Source: RGIG5579 sp045541915 (lineage in GTDB: Bacteria; Bacillota; Clostridia; Oscillospirales; SIG627). From it: a stretch of 64,000 nucleotides of DNA. Below, in pieces: positions 60,842 to 64,000 of the stretch (its first letter is position 1; each line of letters starts with the position of its first letter). The notes under the pieces are model-generated. The model ran no database searches. It saw only the letters and a program-made list of their open reading frames with translations, and was not told the origin of the DNA. The stretch covers positions 1-64,000 of the forward strand of contig JAZQJZ010000014.1 of the NCBI GenBank assembly GCA_045541915.1. The letters are read 5' to 3'. Both the position numbers and the translations under genes were made by a program.

Positions 60842-61264
60842 TTACTTGGAAAAACCAAACTTTCTCCTCTTTCTTCCTCTTTTTTTGTTAAAAAACTGAA
60901 GAGCAAAAGTGAACAATACAGAAAGAATAATCAAAAATATAAGTGTCAACACGACAGGAAAAATTCGATAGTCTCCCCTACAAAAAATGAAACCAGAAAT
61001 TATGACCAGCAAGGAAAAAAACAAAGAAGTTATTAAGGCGTTTAAAATACCACTCGATCCACACTTTTTGCTTAAAACAGAAATCAAAAGTGCAATTAGA
61101 GCAACAGAGAACCACGGGGTTAAAAAATAGTAAGACTCAAAGTGAGAGATGCCTTTCAACAGGTAAGCCATCAAGAATTGAAGAGCAAAATAGCAAACAA
61201 AGGAAATTAAAATTGAAATACCAGAAAATTTTAAAGAAAATGAAGCTTTATTCGTTTGATTCAT
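60842..61264 (-). CDS. small membrane protein, unknown
   Basis: About 140 residues with four predicted helices (about 15-35, 45-62, 72-95, 103-125) and a basic tail (NKKRGRKRRK). ATG at 61264 has GGGAGG upstream; the upstream extension lacks a site. It lies between the helicase-like gene (51 nt away) and the anchored protein in one run of genes. Confidence 0.65.
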   Translation of the reverse strand: MNQTNKASFSLKFSGISILISFVCYFALQFLMAYLLKGISHFESYYFLTPWFSVALIALLISVLSKKCGSSGILNALITSLFFSLLVIISGFIFCRGDYRIFPVVLTLIFLIILSVLFTFALQFFNKKRGRKRRKFGFSK

Positions 61265-61315
61265 GGTAATGCCTCCCTTTTTTAACCAATATATGAAAAA
61301 GGAAAACAAAACATA

Positions 61316-64000
61316 CTACATCATAAAGCCATTTGTTGGTTTTGGAGATAAAAGATTCAAAATAGACTCTAGTTCTCTCTCAAAGGAGTCAAAGCAATTA
61401 GTAGAACGAAGGCGGTAAAGCTTCCATCCGCATTTTTGATAGAAAGAGAAATTCGAAAATTCAATAGAAGAAACATTCGATTTTTGATTCATTACTGTTT
61501 GGTCAGAAAGAATGCCAAGAAGAAAATTATATTCTTCATCGTAAATTGCAAGATCAATATAGTATCGGCCACTTTGAACGCCGGAAAACACCCGATAACC
61601 CCTTTCTTCCAAAGCTAGTTTCAAGCTGCTCAATACATTTGAGTTGTTATGAAGACCGGACAGCGTAAAACCACGGTTAAACCGGCGTTCTTCAAACATA
61701 CGAAAGAAAAGACGGAGCGCAGAAACAGATGGGAGAGCCGACGGAGAAAACTTTAATTCATCAGCATCAAAACTCGTAACAAGCTGGAAGCTTTCTCGTG
61801 CAGACGAAAGAAGCTGAAAGAATAGTTTTTGAGGGTCAAGTCCACCAAATTGCAAAAACGAATATGGAATTCTGGATCCGTGCAAACTCTTGTCCGGCGA
61901 ATAGGTCAATGAAAAAATTATGTGATCGCAGAGGACCATTTCCTCCTTGACAGAGGAAATATAAAACCTTTTATATTCGCTAAAATAATCGGATAATTCG
62001 TCATTTTGTCGCAGTTTTTGACTTAACAGTCTCAAAATCAACTGCTTTTGCGCGTGAGTTGCGGCAATAATTCCGACACTTTGAGAGTCATTCTCTTTCG
62101 CAAAACGAATCAGTCTTTCAGCGCAATATTCTGCTTCTGCAGGATTGGCAGAGGGGACCTCGACATCAAAAGACCCGGAAACACGAACATGCTTCGCAAC
62201 CGGCTCATAATGGACAGCAGGGACAGCATAACCGTGCCAGTCCGATCTGAGGGCATCACCAAATCCGCAGCGAAGCAGCGAAAGATTTGTCTTGCCTTCA
62301 TAAATAGCGTTTAGGCTATACTTTTCATCTGTAATTTTCCAGAGATAATCGAAGGCCGAGTGTGACAGATCAAAGATGGTTTCATCTTCGTGATAAGACA
62401 AAATATATGAGCCTGCAAAGGCTACCTTCTTTCCACAAGAAAGAGTCCAAAGAAAATCCAAGATTTTAATTGAATTTCGAGATTCAATCAAAATCAAATC
62501 AAACATCCCCTTGTGACTGGAAAAGTGCTTCTTAGCGTCTTCAACTGTGGAAACAACGCAAGGAAAAATATCAAAAAAGGTCTCAGGGCTTTTTGCAAGA
62601 AGCTCTTTGGGAACAAACTTTTTGTCTTGCAGCTGTAAAAAAGCGCGCATTCTTCTCTGCGAAAGAATAAAATTGTTCTCTTCTCTGCTTGCTATTTCAG
62701 CAAATCTACAATACTCCTCATATTGCTGAAATTTTTCATCAAACTGAAAGTTACCAGGCACTAATTCGGGGTGAAGGATAAAATTGTACTCACAAATCCC
62801 CTTAAAGAATGCCCTTAAAAAACTTCTTTTGCATTCCGTTGGCAGAACTTTTCCGTTTTCAATGGAAATCACAAAATTCTTCAGACCAATTTCAATGGCT
62901 TTTTCGCGGATGGAAAGCCAAGTGCACCACTCTTTCAAGTGATCGGCGCTTTCAAAAACGCGGGTCAGTTCCTGATAAAGAAAAGAGAAATAATCATGAT
63001 CGCGTGCAGAGGCCTGCGGATAGTGAAAATCAATTTGATTTTCAAGAGAAATCTCAAGTTCTTCCTTTAATGATGTAAATTCCTCGCCTAATTCGCGCAA
63101 ATAGTTTAGCTTATCAACAACTCCGTTGGATGCGGATGCAATTCGATAATCGGAAACAAATTGCGGTAGTTTTTCAATAGAAAAATACCCCAGAAAAACA
63201 GAATAGCTTTGATAACATAGATCTGCAGCAAATTGAAGAGAATCCCACGCCTCTTTGGCATCATCGAAGGGAACTGAAAACAAACGGAATAAATCTTCCC
63301 GTTCTCTCTCCATAAAATCCAAGTTCTTGCGATAAGTGAACAACCTGGATAAAATATATTCCACATTCTCAACGTCACAATTCGGCTTTAAATGACGCTT
63401 AATATTTTTAAGGATACTGTGTTTTTGAGAAATCGCTTTAAAACTTTTATCATTTTGTAAAGACTGATAGCGAAGATACAAGTCTTCAGCATCAAGTTCG
63501 AAAATCGCACCTTGAAAGCTGATCAGCACCGTTTCTAAAATTGAGTCATTTTCCTTTTTCGCTTGAATTAGCTGCATCGCCTTACGATAGTTGGACTCAA
63601 TCAGATCCGATCGATCAAAAAACTGTTCAGGGATTCTACGGAATTCACTAAAAAGCCGGATTAATTCCTGGAAAGCGTAAAAAACACCGGCTGAACGAAT
63701 CCCATCAAGGGACGGGAACGATCCTACAAGCTGGTCACGAACCTGGATAATAGTCTCAACACTGCGTAGAAACGATTCAAGTTGCATAATTAGTTTTGAT
63801 TTGTATTCATACGAGAACTGTCGATGACGGATTAGCCGAAGAGGATTCTCCGCAACATCCTCAATTTCAGTAAAAGACTTAACAAGATCATTTACAGTAG
63901 TAAACCAAGTCTGTACTTCCTCGTCAGAGAGTTTTCCAACCTGTTCCGGAGAAAATACGACCGCCTCATTCGCGTCACGCAGATTATGATAACGATCAGA
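61316..64000 (-). CDS. C-terminal part of a large helicase-like protein with degenerate motifs (partial)
   Basis: The reading frame stays open to the window edge, so the gene continues beyond 64000; at least 895 residues are present. The order follows large SF1 helicases of the DUF4011/DUF3320 type ending in a PF18741-like nuclease domain. The Walker B region reads FDLILIESRNS where the family has FDEAS, and the next block reads AFAGSYILSYHEDE where GDPxQLPP is expected. The motif VI region reads LLSSARESFQLV instead of AITRAR. The C-terminal nuclease core keeps RYYIDLAIYDEEYNFLLGI but has LSDQ where ECDG is usual. It is probably non-catalytic (inference). Confidence 0.6.
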   Translation of the reverse strand, partial: SDRYHNLRDANEAVVFSPEQVGKLSDEEVQTWFTTVNDLVKSFTEIEDVAENPLRLIRHRQFSYEYKSKLIMQLESFLRSVETIIQVRDQLVGSFPSLDGIRSAGVFYAFQELIRLFSEFRRIPEQFFDRSDLIESNYRKAMQLIQAKKENDSILETVLISFQGAIFELDAEDLYLRYQSLQNDKSFKAISQKHSILKNIKRHLKPNCDVENVEYILSRLFTYRKNLDFMEREREDLFRLFSVPFDDAKEAWDSLQFAADLCYQSYSVFLGYFSIEKLPQFVSDYRIASASNGVVDKLNYLRELGEEFTSLKEELEISLENQIDFHYPQASARDHDYFSFLYQELTRVFESADHLKEWCTWLSIREKAIEIGLKNFVISIENGKVLPTECKRSFLRAFFKGICEYNFILHPELVPGNFQFDEKFQQYEEYCRFAEIASREENNFILSQRRMRAFLQLQDKKFVPKELLAKSPETFFDIFPCVVSTVEDAKKHFSSHKGMFDLILIESRNSIKILDFLWTLSCGKKVAFAGSYILSYHEDETIFDLSHSAFDYLWKITDEKYSLNAIYEGKTNLSLLRCGFGDALRSDWHGYAVPAVHYEPVAKHVRVSGSFDVEVPSANPAEAEYCAERLIRFAKENDSQSVGIIAATHAQKQLILRLLSQKLRQNDELSDYFSEYKRFYISSVKEEMVLCDHIIFSLTYSPDKSLHGSRIPYSFLQFGGLDPQKLFFQLLSSARESFQLVTSFDADELKFSPSALPSVSALRLFFRMFEERRFNRGFTLSGLHNNSNVLSSLKLALEERGYRVFSGVQSGRYYIDLAIYDEEYNFLLGILSDQTVMNQKSNVSSIEFSNFSFYQKCGWKLYRLRSTNCFDSFERELESILNLLSPKPTNGFMM

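Overview
This 64 kb window comes from a spore-forming, low-to-mid GC Firmicute of the class Clostridia, probably an anaerobic gut-type or digester-type lineage near the Oscillospirales. The reasons are the spoVAC/spoVAD/spoVAE genes, a sodium-pumping decarboxylase operon, a rubrerythrin, IreB and DUF951 proteins, strong Firmicute Shine-Dalgarno sites with frequent TTG and GTG starts, and a class A RNase P RNA. Exact taxonomy cannot be settled from the sequence alone. No CRISPR array, transposase, integrase or rRNA gene was seen.

Layout. 0-2.6 kb: a redox pair (rubrerythrin and a BFD-like ferredoxin), a DUF1643 protein, a lipoprotein and a YbaK-type deacylase. 2.6-6.9 kb: a small AT-rich island lying between two copies of a ~210 bp repeat, each carrying an intact tRNA-Arg(CCU). 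It holds a structured RNA, a multi-spanning membrane protein and an AMP-forming ligase. 6.9-12.3 kb: a thiamine operon (thiS-F-G-H-E-HAD-D) behind a TPP riboswitch. 12.3-18.5 kb: a GH2 glycosidase and the oxaloacetate decarboxylase operon. 18.7-22 kb: GluRS and GlnRS. 22-25 kb: a small membrane protein, RF2, SpoVAE and SpoVAD. 25-34.1 kb: a patchwork accessory stretch that splits spoVAD from spoVAC. It contains an F420-ligase-like gene, a broken M20 peptidase, a glycosidase/AraC pair, a truncated LarA-like gene, an M81 peptidase, the second copy of the structured RNA with another membrane protein, and three displaced 3' fragments of spoVAC. 34-42 kb: housekeeping genes (a U32 tRNA-hydroxylation protein, M18 aminopeptidase, coaE, Sua5/TsaC, prfA, DUF951, ireB) and rnpB. 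42-47 kb: murD and three M42 peptidase paralogues, the third of which has lost its metal ligands. 47-54 kb: one 2309-residue cyclic beta-glucan-synthase-like enzyme. 54-64 kb: valS, ispF/ispD, a solute-binding lipoprotein, birA, two membrane proteins, and the C-terminal part of a large helicase-like protein whose motifs are degenerate and which runs off the window.

The most promising undescribed element is a ~190-nt RNA present twice (about 3030-3223 and 31968-32157). Both copies have a promoter placed at the same distance, a long closing helix supported by compensatory changes, a 15-bp pseudoknot-type helix, a 58-nt identical 3' end and a UUCG intrinsic terminator. Each lies directly upstream of an unrelated multi-spanning membrane-protein gene in accessory DNA. 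The arrangement (promoter, pseudoknotted RNA, terminator, protein gene) resembles type III toxin-antitoxin loci, but the protein is not a ToxN-like RNase, so the function is unknown.

The second notable structure is the spoVAC locus. Repeated displaced 3' ends of the gene, separated by blocks of different base composition, look like scars of successive integrations at the spoVAC 3' end.
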